Shown in pieces: positions 17,022-25,427 of a stretch of 60,057 nucleotides of DNA (the stretch's first letter is position 1; each line of letters starts with the position of its first letter). The position numbers were made by a program, and so were the translations under genes. Under the pieces are notes generated by a model. It was not told the origin of the DNA, did no database searches, and worked only from the letters and a program-made list of their open reading frames with translations. The DNA lies in the NCBI GenBank assembly GCA_037128705.1, contig JBAXVX010000025.1, positions 1 to 60,057 of the forward strand, in the 5' to 3' direction. This stretch comes from CAIVAT01 sp037128705. Its GTDB lineage: Bacteria > Bacteroidota > Bacteroidia > Bacteroidales > FEN-979.

Positions 17022-18440
17022 AATCATCCTGCTCTCCTGGTATCCCTGAGCCCGGAGCGTATACAAATAATTTCCCGGTTTATAACGGATGTTCCTGAAA
17101 CCAATCTGGTTCTCTGATTGATTCGGGGCACCGGAAAAAAGTGTTTCGAGCTGTCGTCCTGAAATATCGCAGAGGGTAAGCATTACACTGGACCCAACAG
17201 GCGCGGAGAAGGGGATCATGGTATAATCGCGAAAAGGATTGGGCCGGTTTTGTTCAAGTTTGAACCCATGCTTTTCAGGCAGAAAATTCAGGTTGCTCGA
17301 AAATGGAAAAAACTGTTCAAGCGCAAGGCGCAGATGTCCTTTCCAGTTTCCCCAGCTATGGCCTTCATGCCATTCCCTGAATTGATGGGTGTATCCCTTT
17401 GCCTGCAGAATATCCCGAAGGCCATGCACCATTGGAATCAGAACCGCGATGTCGTATGTCCCGATATCAAGGTAAAACTCGAGATTCAGTTTCGGCCCGG
17501 TCGAAAATGCAGAGGCGATGTTGCTTTGAACATTGCTCGATTGGGCTGCAATTTTTCCGAATTTCTCCGGGTGTCTCATGCCGATGTAGAGTGCGATATT
17601 TCCTCCGTTGGAGGCGCCGACCATGGCTCGTTTTGAAGGTTCGGTGCTTGTCCTGAATTTTGCATCGATTACCGGCATCAGCTCCTGGATGATGAAATTG
17701 GTAAAATTATCAATTTTACTTCCGGCATATTCCGCTTCACGGTCAACCGGAGGTACAAATACCCCGATCACAGGAACAATCACATGGTGTTCGATCAGGT
17801 AATCAAGGATGTTGCCGGCGTTGCAAAGACTGAGGTATTCGAGGCCGTCATGAAACAGAATAACCGGGTAGGAGGCATTTCCCGACGAATAATTGGGGGG
17901 CAGATAGATCCGCACGGGGCGGCTGTTCCCAAGCAAAGCGCTCTGGAAAACCGTATCGCTGACCAGTCCGTGCGGGATGTTGCTGTAGTAGCTGATTTCA
18001 GGGGGAACAACATATAGCGGCATCCTCAGTTCGGAATTGGCGCCATAGCCCCCGGCACAGGTGTTTGGATTTTTTGGGTCAAGAATCCAGCCGGAGCCAT
18101 TGATGACAAATTTGTAATCGAGGCGGGCATCCGATTCGTATGTTGTCGTGTAATACCAGAAGTTACACCCCGCGATGTGGGTCAGATCCTTATCAGGATT
18201 CCATCCGGTCGCATCGCCGGCCATGGAAACAGATTGCGCCGGGGCATTGTAAACGAAATGGACCAGGGTGTCATTTTCGGTGTATGGGAAAGAATGTCCT
18301 GCATTCATGAAACTGTCGGTAATAGCCTGACGTTGTAATTCCGGAACCAAGTTCATCCGGGTGATCAGATGATCAAAGGATTGTCCGCAAAGCTGAACAG
18401 CTGCAAAAATGATAAAAATTGTGATCAGGCTCTTTCTCAT
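17007..18440 (-). CDS. T9SS-exported esterase with CBM48-like N-terminal domain
   Basis: About 477 residues. I start at the Met of MRKSLITIF (18440), which begins a signal peptide (to CGQS), rather than 17 codons upstream inside the preceding gene. Residues about 50-150 resemble an early-set/CBM48 domain (VHFVYNAPAQSVSMAGDATGWNP, YKFVINGSGWILDP). An enterochelin-esterase-like alpha/beta hydrolase (esterase D family) follows, with nucleophile elbow GASNGGN and a C-terminal His in HEGHSWGNW. The end is a type A T9SS sorting domain beginning LEQNRPNPF. The fold removes acyl groups or cleaves siderophore-like esters; the substrate here is unknown. It sits among amylase genes, 17 bp after the MFS gene. 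Its stop codon falls in a heptamer array, so the natural tail may have been altered. Confidence 0.8.
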   Translation of the reverse strand: MRKSLITIFIIFAAVQLCGQSFDHLITRMNLVPELQRQAITDSFMNAGHSFPYTENDTLVHFVYNAPAQSVSMAGDATGWNPDKDLTHIAGCNFWYYTTTYESDARLDYKFVINGSGWILDPKNPNTCAGGYGANSELRMPLYVVPPEISYYSNIPHGLVSDTVFQSALLGNSRPVRIYLPPNYSSGNASYPVILFHDGLEYLSLCNAGNILDYLIEHHVIVPVIGVFVPPVDREAEYAGSKIDNFTNFIIQELMPVIDAKFRTSTEPSKRAMVGASNGGNIALYIGMRHPEKFGKIAAQSSNVQSNIASAFSTGPKLNLEFYLDIGTYDIAVLIPMVHGLRDILQAKGYTHQFREWHEGHSWGNWKGHLRLALEQFFPFSSNLNFLPEKHGFKLEQNRPNPFRDYTMIPFSAPVGSSVMLTLCDISGRQLETLFSGAPNQSENQIGFRNIRYKPGNYLYTLRAQGYQESRMITIDQ

Positions 18441-18457
18441 AATCTGCTGGAATGGAA

Positions 18458-19819
18458 TCAGTTTTTTTTCTTTTCCGAAACAAATAACCACAAAGCCGCT
18501 GAGGCGGCAAGAGAAACCCCACTGATGATGAAAATGAGCGATTTATCCGCAGAGTTTTTAATAAAGGTGCCAATCACCGAACTGGCCACAAGTTGCGGCA
18601 GCACCACCGAAAGATTGAAGATCCCCATAAAAAATCCCATGCGGGCCTTATCGACTTTTTCTGACATGATGGCAAAGGGCAAACTCACGACTGCAGCCCA
18701 GCCCAGCGTTAAGACACACATCATTGAATAAAGCAGGATCTCGCTCTTGGCCAGGAATACAATGCCAAAATAGCCCAGCGACATCATGGCAACCATGAGG
18801 GCATGGGTTTTAACCCGTCCGATCTTTTTGCTTAACGGCTCAAGCAGGAGCACCGGCCAGATGGATCCCACGGCGTTGAGGATAAAGAATGACCAGCCGA
18901 TCATTTGACCGAGCCGCTGATTCCTGTCGGCGACTGCCATGTTGCCCATCGCTGGTAATTTTTGCTCGAGAAAGGCAAACATATAAACAAACATGGTCTG
19001 GATTCCCAGCCATGAGAAGGCATGGGCCACGTAGATGCGGTAGAGCTGGTTGTACTGAAGCAGGTTGATTTTCAGTCCTTTGGATAATTTTGTTCCAAAT
19101 GTTCTGAAGGCAGACCAGGAGCAGAAATTGAGACTGAGCCAGTTCCCGAAACGAGTCCAGGATGAAACACCGGAGGTTTTTTTTGATTTTTCAGCATTTT
19201 CATGGAGGTAACGGGGTTCTTCAATAAAGAAGAGCGGTCCGATCGAGAAGATCAGGACGATCACCACCCCGGCGTAGATCAGGAAATAGTTGCCGATGAG
19301 GGCCCCCATAAGGTAGGCCCCGCTTCCGAATAGATTTGAAATCGATTGCATCCAGGTGTATCCCTTGGTGCGGGGCTGCCCGTCGGGGGTTACGTCGGCG
19401 ATGATCGACCGGGTGGGGTTGAAGCTGATGTTTATGGAGAGATCGAGGGTGAGGGCAATGGTAATGGCCACGGCCATGATGCTGGCAATTCCGAAAAAAT
19501 TGCTGATCTTGTCAATGTTTGGAAGGGCAAAGATCATCAGGGCGGCCAGGATTCCACCTATGATAATAAAAGGTTTGCGCCTGCCTCCCCAGAACCATAC
19601 CTTGTCACTGATCAACCCGATGATCGGCTGACCCAGGATCCCCGCAATGGGCCCTGCGGCCCAGACGATCCCGATCTGGTCGATTTCAAGGTTGTATTTT
19701 GTCCGTAAAATCCAGCTTAACACCGCAATCTGGATCGAAAGGGCAAAACCCATGGCGGTACTTGGAAGGCCAAGGATGACGTAGAAAATGTTGCTGAGAC
19801 GCTTTTGGATTGCTAACAT
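18458..19819 (-). CDS. MFS sugar transporter (SLC45/GPH-like), second copy
   Basis: A 453-residue inner membrane permease with about 12 hydrophobic segments. Its sequence pattern is that of the sucrose/maltose-type MFS proteins found with bacterial alpha-glucan genes. Marks are LGLPSTAMGFALSIQ in helix 1, GQPIIGLISDKVWFWGGRRKPF (loop 2-3 signature D.....GRRKP) and a similar TKGYTWMQS segment. It probably brings maltose or small maltodextrins from periplasm to cytoplasm by proton symport. It is preceded by a 103-bp spacer with an 8-bp tandem array and followed 17 bp later by the esterase gene. It is only distantly similar to the other MFS protein of the cluster. Confidence 0.85.
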   Translation of the reverse strand: MLAIQKRLSNIFYVILGLPSTAMGFALSIQIAVLSWILRTKYNLEIDQIGIVWAAGPIAGILGQPIIGLISDKVWFWGGRRKPFIIIGGILAALMIFALPNIDKISNFFGIASIMAVAITIALTLDLSINISFNPTRSIIADVTPDGQPRTKGYTWMQSISNLFGSGAYLMGALIGNYFLIYAGVVIVLIFSIGPLFFIEEPRYLHENAEKSKKTSGVSSWTRFGNWLSLNFCSWSAFRTFGTKLSKGLKINLLQYNQLYRIYVAHAFSWLGIQTMFVYMFAFLEQKLPAMGNMAVADRNQRLGQMIGWSFFILNAVGSIWPVLLLEPLSKKIGRVKTHALMVAMMSLGYFGIVFLAKSEILLYSMMCVLTLGWAAVVSLPFAIMSEKVDKARMGFFMGIFNLSVVLPQLVASSVIGTFIKNSADKSLIFIISGVSLAASAALWLFVSEKKKN

Positions 19820-19861
19820 GTTTTTGAAATTACGATTTTTGATTTACGATTTTTTTATTTC

Positions 19862-19926
19862 CATCACTCCATTACTCCATTACCCCGTATCTTTTTACCC
19901 TGTTACCCTGTTACCCTGTTACCTAT
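19862..19926. repeat. 8-bp tandem arrays (CATTACTC and TTACCCTG) between GH13 and MFS genes
   Basis: Positions 19862-19885 are three 8-mers (CATCACTC, CATTACTC, CATTACCC). Positions 19895-19926 are four 8-mers (TTACCCTG three times, then TTACCTAT). The second array overlaps the minus-strand stop codon of the SusA-like gene (19925-19923). Confidence 0.8.
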
Positions 19927-21767
19927 TTAAGTTCCACGATCATCACCGATTTTCCCGGAATGGTCAATTTTGAAATATTGTTCAGGATATCACCGGAGAT
20001 GATCTCAGTCCCGGATTTGTGCTTGCTTAAAAATTCATCAAAGCGGTTTGTTGTGATGGTCTTTGTATCTTCATTGTTATTCATCACCACCATGACGGTG
20101 TTTTTTGCGGTATACCTGAAGTAGGTGTAGATCCCATCTCTAGGGATAAAATGTCTGAACCTCCCGGTTTTCAGAACTTCACTTGATTTGCGGTATTTCA
20201 GCAACCGGGTGAGATAGTTGTACATGTCATTTTCTTTATCGGTCCGGCCCTGGGCAGTAAATGCATTGCGGGAATCTCCCGGCCAGCCGCCAGGAAAATC
20301 CTTACGTTTCATACCGTCGCCCTTGTCGGCACCGGTGGTCATCAGGCTTTCCGACCCGTAATATATCTGTGGAATCCCGCGCGTGGTCAATATAAAAGCC
20401 ATCGCCATTTTAAGTTTCCTTACGTCGTCGTTCTGTATGTCGAGGTAGCGGTTCACATCGTGGTTCTCAGCAAACACAACAACATTGGATGGATTGGGAT
20501 AGGAAAAATCCTGCGATAAGATATCAAACAACTTGGTGATCCCGCTGTTCCAACCTTCGGTTTCATTAAATGCTTTAGTCATGGCGTCATAGAGCGGAAA
20601 ATCAAATACCGAGGGCAGCCACGAGTTGTACCCGTCCCTGTTGTGTGCATCTTTTTGCCAATAGGCCACCGACGCCGGATAATTCATCCAGCATTCCCCC
20701 ACGATGTTGAAATTGGGATATTCCTCCAGGACACGTTTTCCCCACTCGGCCATCATATCCCTGTATGCGTATGGATGGGTGTCCTGCCTGATGCCGTCGA
20801 GTCCGGCGTATTCGATCCACCACAGGCTGTTCTGAATAAGATAATTCTTAAGAAACAGGTTGTGCTGGTTCAGGTCGGGCATGGTTTTGTCAAACCAGCC
20901 GCGGACGAACTGAATGGAGTCGGCCTGTGAGGCATAGGGATCGGTAGCAGTACCTGCCCTGTAATTAGACCGGGTAAATTCAGGCCATTCATTCAGCCAG
21001 TCGGCCGAAGGTAAATCCTTCATCCACCAATGTTCACTTCCGCAGTGGTTGAATATCATGTCCATGATCAGTTTCATGCCACGCTGATGCACTGCCTCGC
21101 CCAGTTTCACATAATCTTCGTTTGTGCCGAACCGCGGATCAATTTTATAATAGTCTGTCGTGGAATATCCATGGTAGGAATATTTGGGCTGGTTATTCTC
21201 CAGCAGCGGGTTGATCCAAATGGCAGTCACACCCAGATCACTGATGTAATCAAGGTGATCTGAAATACCCTTGAGGTCGCCTCCGTGCCGGCCATCCTGG
21301 TTGGCCAGATTGACCGCTTCGACCATCCCCGGAACATTGTCGTTTGACACATCTCCATTGGCAAAACGGTCGGGCATCAGCAGGTAAATCACATCGGCCG
21401 TTGAAAAACCCCTGCGTTCTGCCGAGCCCTTCCTGCGCGCTTTCAATTCGTACAGGTATTTTCCGACAATCTTATCCTTTGATTTGAAAAGAATGGTGGC
21501 AATTCCGGCCCTGGTTCCCTGGCCGATCGTCAGATCAAGGAACAGATAATTCGGATTGGTCACTTTGTTGATCTTCTTTATCACCAGGCCAGGATAATCG
21601 ATGGCCACCGTGGTTGAGGCAATGTTTTTCCCATACACCATCAACTGGAGGTCGGCCTTTTTAAATCCAATCCACCAGAATGGAGGCTCAATACGGGTAA
21701 GCGTTGTCTCCTGCGAAAATATGCTCAGTGGCCAGAGGATGAGGATTATGAGTGTAAGACGTTTCAT
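19923..21767 (-). CDS. susA: SusA-like periplasmic GH13 (neopullulanase/cyclomaltodextrinase type)
   Basis: A 614-residue secreted GH13 enzyme that cuts imported maltodextrins to small sugars in the periplasm. A Sec signal peptide (about 1-19, ending IFSQ) without a lipobox supports a periplasmic location. An N-terminal Ig-like domain, typical of cyclomaltodextrinases, covers about 20-115 (IEPPFWWIGFKKADLQLMVYG). The catalytic barrel follows with MDMIFNHCGSEHWW (motif I), GIRQDTHPY (nucleophile Asp), IVGECWMN (acid/base Glu) and FAENHDVNRY. Length and architecture match SusA of Bacteroides. Its ATG overlaps the stop of malQ by one base (TGATG), indicating translational coupling. It precedes the second MFS gene. 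Confidence 0.9.
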   Translation of the reverse strand: MKRLTLIILILWPLSIFSQETTLTRIEPPFWWIGFKKADLQLMVYGKNIASTTVAIDYPGLVIKKINKVTNPNYLFLDLTIGQGTRAGIATILFKSKDKIVGKYLYELKARRKGSAERRGFSTADVIYLLMPDRFANGDVSNDNVPGMVEAVNLANQDGRHGGDLKGISDHLDYISDLGVTAIWINPLLENNQPKYSYHGYSTTDYYKIDPRFGTNEDYVKLGEAVHQRGMKLIMDMIFNHCGSEHWWMKDLPSADWLNEWPEFTRSNYRAGTATDPYASQADSIQFVRGWFDKTMPDLNQHNLFLKNYLIQNSLWWIEYAGLDGIRQDTHPYAYRDMMAEWGKRVLEEYPNFNIVGECWMNYPASVAYWQKDAHNRDGYNSWLPSVFDFPLYDAMTKAFNETEGWNSGITKLFDILSQDFSYPNPSNVVVFAENHDVNRYLDIQNDDVRKLKMAMAFILTTRGIPQIYYGSESLMTTGADKGDGMKRKDFPGGWPGDSRNAFTAQGRTDKENDMYNYLTRLLKYRKSSEVLKTGRFRHFIPRDGIYTYFRYTAKNTVMVVMNNNEDTKTITTNRFDEFLSKHKSGTEIISGDILNNISKLTIPGKSVMIVELK

Positions 21768-23275
21768 CAGTGAATTTTTAATTTCTTTGCTCTTCCATAT
21801 AATACGGTGAGATGCGCAAGCCGTTCGGTCAGCGCATCAGTAAAATCATTGCTTCTGGCCCGCCAAAGCCAGTTGTTCTGCGTTGTTCCCGGCAGGTTCA
21901 TGCGTGCTGAATTGTCCAGCCCTAGAATGTCCTGCATCGGAACGATGGCTGTGTATGCAACAGAGGCCCAGGCAAGCCGGATGAATGACCAGTGAATATC
22001 CGTTTCATGGGTATGCATGTAGTCCATCACATATTTGCGGTCATCCGGCGTTGCCGTATTGAACCAGCCGACCACGGTGTCGTTGTCGTGGGTCCCGGTA
22101 TAGACAACACAGTTCTTAATATAATTGTGGGGAATGTAATCGTTCGCTTCGGATGAATCAAAGGCGAATTGCAGGATTTTCATGCCAGGCAGGTTGAACC
22201 CGTCACGAAGCTCTTCAACATCCGGGGTGATGATCCCAAGATCTTCGGCAATAATAGGCAGATCGCCGAATTCAGTGTGCAAAACATCAAAAAAATCTTT
22301 ACCGGGGCAGGGAATCCACTCACCTTTGACGGCAGTTTTTTCAGAATAGGGAACGGCCCAGTAAGCGGCGAATCCCCTGAAGTGATCGATGCGTATGATG
22401 TCGTAAAGGAACAGGCTGGTTTTGATACGGTCGATCCACCAGCGGTACCCGGTTTCCTTCAGCACATCCCACCGGAAAAGCGGGTTCCCCCACAACTGGC
22501 CGGTTTCACTGAAATAATCGGGAGGGACTCCGCCGACACGGATCGGGGTAAGGTCCTGGTCGAATTCAAAAAGTTCAGTATTGGCCCACGCATCAGCACT
22601 GTCGAGCGCCACATAGAGGGGAATGTCCCCGATAATTTTTATTTTATGATTATGCGCATATTCCTTGACAGCCATCCATTGCCTGAAAAACAGGAACTGC
22701 AGGAATTTGTGAAAATCGATCTCTTCGTGCATCGTGGTCTGAATGGCTCTGATTGCCTCAGGTTCCCTTTTTTTCAAGGGATCTTCCCACTGGTACCATG
22801 GTTTCTGGTGGCGGTTGGCCTTAATGGCCCTGAAAATTCCATAATCATTGATCCATTTGGCCTGGTCCTTCAGGAAATTACGGTAGGCAAGCTTTTCAAC
22901 GTTATCAGCATGCAGTGTAAATGTCTGGAAGGCTTTCTTCAGCAAAGGCAAACGGGTTTGCTGTATGGCATCATAATCTATTTTGCTTTCATCAAAACGG
23001 GGATAATCCGCCAGATCCTCGGCATGAAGTAATCTGTTCTTCACAAGAATATCCAGGTCGATCAGGTTCGGATTTCCTGCGTGTGATGAAAAACACTGGT
23101 ATGGTGAATCCGCATACCCGGTTGGTCCGAGCGGTAATATTTGCCAGTAGTGTTGTTTAGCCCTTACTAAAAAATCAATAAAATCAAATGCCGCCTTCCC
23201 CAGGGATCCGATGCCATATTTCCCCGGAAGTGAAGTGGGGTGAAGTAAAATTCCGCTCAATCTTTCTTTCAACAT
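21767..23275 (-). CDS. malQ: 4-alpha-glucanotransferase (GH77, amylomaltase)
   Basis: A 502-residue cytoplasmic disproportionating enzyme that transfers alpha-1,4-glucan segments between maltodextrins and releases glucose. It opens with RLSGILLHPTSLPGKYGIGSLG, characteristic of GH77, and has IRIDHFRGF (nucleophile Asp), IAEDLGIITPDVEELR (acid/base Glu) and YTGTHDNDTVVGW. At about 500 residues it is the short DPE1 type, not the long CBM20-bearing DPE2-like form seen in many Bacteroides. There is no signal peptide, so it acts on sugars delivered by the flanking MFS permeases. It starts 51 bp after the first MFS gene and overlaps the SusA-like gene by one base. Confidence 0.95.
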   Translation of the reverse strand: MLKERLSGILLHPTSLPGKYGIGSLGKAAFDFIDFLVRAKQHYWQILPLGPTGYADSPYQCFSSHAGNPNLIDLDILVKNRLLHAEDLADYPRFDESKIDYDAIQQTRLPLLKKAFQTFTLHADNVEKLAYRNFLKDQAKWINDYGIFRAIKANRHQKPWYQWEDPLKKREPEAIRAIQTTMHEEIDFHKFLQFLFFRQWMAVKEYAHNHKIKIIGDIPLYVALDSADAWANTELFEFDQDLTPIRVGGVPPDYFSETGQLWGNPLFRWDVLKETGYRWWIDRIKTSLFLYDIIRIDHFRGFAAYWAVPYSEKTAVKGEWIPCPGKDFFDVLHTEFGDLPIIAEDLGIITPDVEELRDGFNLPGMKILQFAFDSSEANDYIPHNYIKNCVVYTGTHDNDTVVGWFNTATPDDRKYVMDYMHTHETDIHWSFIRLAWASVAYTAIVPMQDILGLDNSARMNLPGTTQNNWLWRARSNDFTDALTERLAHLTVLYGRAKKLKIH

Positions 23276-23326
23276 TGTACAGGTTTATTTATAAATTTTT
23301 AATTTGATTGCATTGTATGCTTTTGT

Positions 23327-24616
23327 CTACACATGTTTCTCCTTTATAAACAAGGCGCAACCCGCCCCAAGGATCATGCTCACCCCGGCCATGACAATAC
23401 AAAGAATAGGATTGTTGGCAAAGAAGTATTTCAGAATGAGTCCGCTTAAAATTCCGCTTACGATCTGGGGAATGGTGATGGACATATTGAACAATCCCAT
23501 ATAGACTCCCATCTTCTTGGGCGGAATTGAGCTTGCAAGCATGGCATAGGGCATGGCAAGGATGCTGCCCCAGGCTATACCGATACCGATCATCGGAATG
23601 ATCAGCCAGTTCGGATCTTTAAAAAGGAGGAAGGAGAGCAGCGAAATGCCGCCGATGGCCAGGGCGATGGCATGGGTGCCTTTTTTTGAAAGTCTTTTTG
23701 CAACGACGGGAAGCAGCATGGCAATCACTGCCGACACCCCGTTGTACACGCCAAACAGGATCCCAACCCAGTCGCCTGCACTCTGGAATACTGCCGAATT
23801 GGCATCGGAGGTGCCATAAAACCTGAGGGCGACCGCCGGCGTGGTATATACCCACATGGAAAACAGGGCGAACCATGAAAAAAACTGGACAAGTAACAGT
23901 TTGAGCATGATCGGGGGGATGACAAACTTTCGTGGTTTCTCCTCCTGCTGGCTTTGAGCCAGTTGTTCGGGAGGATATTCTGAAGTAGAGACAACCGTCC
24001 ATACAATCGTTGCCAGAAGCACAAAGGCCCCGAAATAAAACGAGTAGGTGACATTATCAGGAATCAACCCATGGCTCTCTGCATTTTTCGAGACCCCCAT
24101 CCAGTTCCCTAAAATATAGGGAAGCCACGAGCCAATAATGGCCCCGATCCCGATGAGGAGTGTCTGAACAGAAAAACCAAGGGTATGCTGCTTTTCAGGC
24201 AGTTTGTCGGCTACAAGAGCCCTGAATGGTTCCATAGAAATGTTAATGGATGCATCCATGATCATGAGCAGGCCTCCGCCAATAAACATGGGGGCTATGA
24301 AGTTTGCAAGGTGCGGTGCATTGGGCATAAGGATCAGAGCGATGCTCGTCATCACGGCGCCTACCAGGAAATAGGGCCTGCGGCGACCCAGTCTGCACCA
24401 GGTTTTATCACTCAAATATCCTACGATCGGCTGAATGATCATCCCGGTAATCGGGGCCACCAGCCAAAACCAGCTCAGATTGTGCACATCGGCACCAAAG
24501 GTCATTAAGATTCGCGAAGCGTTCCCATTCTGCAGTGCAAAACCGAACTGTATTCCGAGAAATCCGAAGCTCATGTTCCAGACCTGCCAGAACCGCATAG
24601 TTGGTTTTTCCTTCAT
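23327..24616 (-). CDS. MFS maltose/sucrose-type sugar transporter (SLC45-like), first copy
   Basis: A 429-residue inner membrane permease, first gene of the minus-strand sugar cluster. Helix 1 reads FGFLGIQFGFALQN, and the loop 2-3 signature is GYLSDKTWCRLGRRRPYF. Both are typical of the maltose/sucrose MFS group found beside bacterial alpha-glucan genes. About 12 hydrophobic helices are visible and the protein ends with a short basic tail (IKEKHV). It likely imports maltose or maltodextrin from the periplasm, feeding MalQ encoded 51 bp downstream. A -7-like box (TATTTTTG, minus strand, 24652-24645) lies 29 bp before the start. It faces pepE across a short gap. Confidence 0.88.
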   Translation of the reverse strand: MKEKPTMRFWQVWNMSFGFLGIQFGFALQNGNASRILMTFGADVHNLSWFWLVAPITGMIIQPIVGYLSDKTWCRLGRRRPYFLVGAVMTSIALILMPNAPHLANFIAPMFIGGGLLMIMDASINISMEPFRALVADKLPEKQHTLGFSVQTLLIGIGAIIGSWLPYILGNWMGVSKNAESHGLIPDNVTYSFYFGAFVLLATIVWTVVSTSEYPPEQLAQSQQEEKPRKFVIPPIMLKLLLVQFFSWFALFSMWVYTTPAVALRFYGTSDANSAVFQSAGDWVGILFGVYNGVSAVIAMLLPVVAKRLSKKGTHAIALAIGGISLLSFLLFKDPNWLIIPMIGIGIAWGSILAMPYAMLASSIPPKKMGVYMGLFNMSITIPQIVSGILSGLILKYFFANNPILCIVMAGVSMILGAGCALFIKEKHV

Positions 24617-24644
24617 CGGGCGGAGATTTTTTTAATCCAGTGTT

Positions 24645-24652
24645 CAAAAATA
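24645..24652 (-). promoter_or_regulatory. -7 box (TATTTTTG) of the MFS-malQ cluster
   Basis: A perfect TAnnTTTG match on the minus strand, placing a start site about 20-25 nt before the MFS start codon. No TTG lies at the usual 17-23 bp spacing (the nearest is 25 bp away), so this promoter is incomplete or regulated. Confidence 0.4.
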
Positions 24653-24689
24653 AGAACTTTCTATTACTTTTATGGCCCAATTCCAGATT

Positions 24690-25427
24690 ATGATTCGAAA
24701 TCTTTTGTTGATCAGTAATTCCACCAATGCCGGCGAAGATTATCTGGCCTGGCCCCGCACCCATATCAAGGACTTTCTTTCAAAATTCGGGGTGCGAAAA
24801 GTTTTGTTCATCCCCTATGCCGGGGTGAACCTGACACCGGCCGGCATTGAAAAATCCTTTGACCTGTACGAAGACCGGGTGAAGAAAATATTTAAGGAAA
24901 TGGGTTTTGTTCTTCATTCCATTCACCGGGAGCAAAATCCGGTTGTAGCAGTCAATGAGGCTGAATCAATTGTGATCGGAGGTGGCAATACTTTCCATCT
25001 TGCACTGCTGATGCAGGAATATGGCATTATGGAACCTATCCGCCGGAAAGTTCTGAGGGGAATCCCGTTTGTTGGATGGAGCGCCGGCGCCAACGTGACC
25101 TGTCCGACGATGAAGACGACCAATGACATGCCGATCAGTGAACCCCCTTCGTTCAATTGTTTGAAGCTGATTCCTTTTCAGATCAATCCGCATTATCTGG
25201 ATGTGAATCCCGCCGGTCATGCCGGGGAGACCAGGGAGCAGCGAATCGTTGAATTTTTATCTGTGAACCGCGAAGCTACTGTGGTCGGCCTTCGCGAAGG
25301 ATGCCTCCTGAAGGTGGAGGGCGATACCATGAACCTTGTCGGAAATCGCTCACTGAGGGTGTTCCGCTATGGAATGGAGGGCCAGGAGTTTCAGGAAAAT
25401 GAGAATCTTGATTTCCTGCTGAAGTAA
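24690..25427 (+). CDS. pepE: Dipeptidase E (alpha-aspartyl peptidase, S51 family)
   Basis: A cytoplasmic serine peptidase of family S51 that splits dipeptides with N-terminal Asp. The closest family pattern is the enterobacterial PepE: GGGNTF.L, GWSAGAN, TTNDMPI, FQINPHY and HAGETREQRI. With the start I prefer (24690, MIRNLLLISNST, which aligns with known PepE N-termini; a Met six codons upstream is also possible) the triad is Ser131, Asp146 and His168. The spacings of 15 and 22 equal those of Salmonella PepE (120/135/157). It is 245 residues, slightly longer than the roughly 230 of enterobacteria. Its stop codon directly abuts the stop of the convergent T9SS gene. It has no evident link to glucan use. 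Confidence 0.93.
   Translation: MIRNLLLISNSTNAGEDYLAWPRTHIKDFLSKFGVRKVLFIPYAGVNLTPAGIEKSFDLYEDRVKKIFKEMGFVLHSIHREQNPVVAVNEAESIVIGGGNTFHLALLMQEYGIMEPIRRKVLRGIPFVGWSAGANVTCPTMKTTNDMPISEPPSFNCLKLIPFQINPHYLDVNPAGHAGETREQRIVEFLSVNREATVVGLREGCLLKVEGDTMNLVGNRSLRVFRYGMEGQEFQENENLDFLLK

Noticed and set aside
18441..18491. Upstream start of the esterase overlapping the MFS gene
   Set aside because: The downstream Met directly begins a signal peptide needed for T9SS export; the extension would spoil it.
22169..23032. 287-codon open frame antisense to malQ
   Set aside because: It is fully inside a gene with complete GH77 motifs and shows no domain of its own; long antisense frames are common in GC-rich codon-position shadows.
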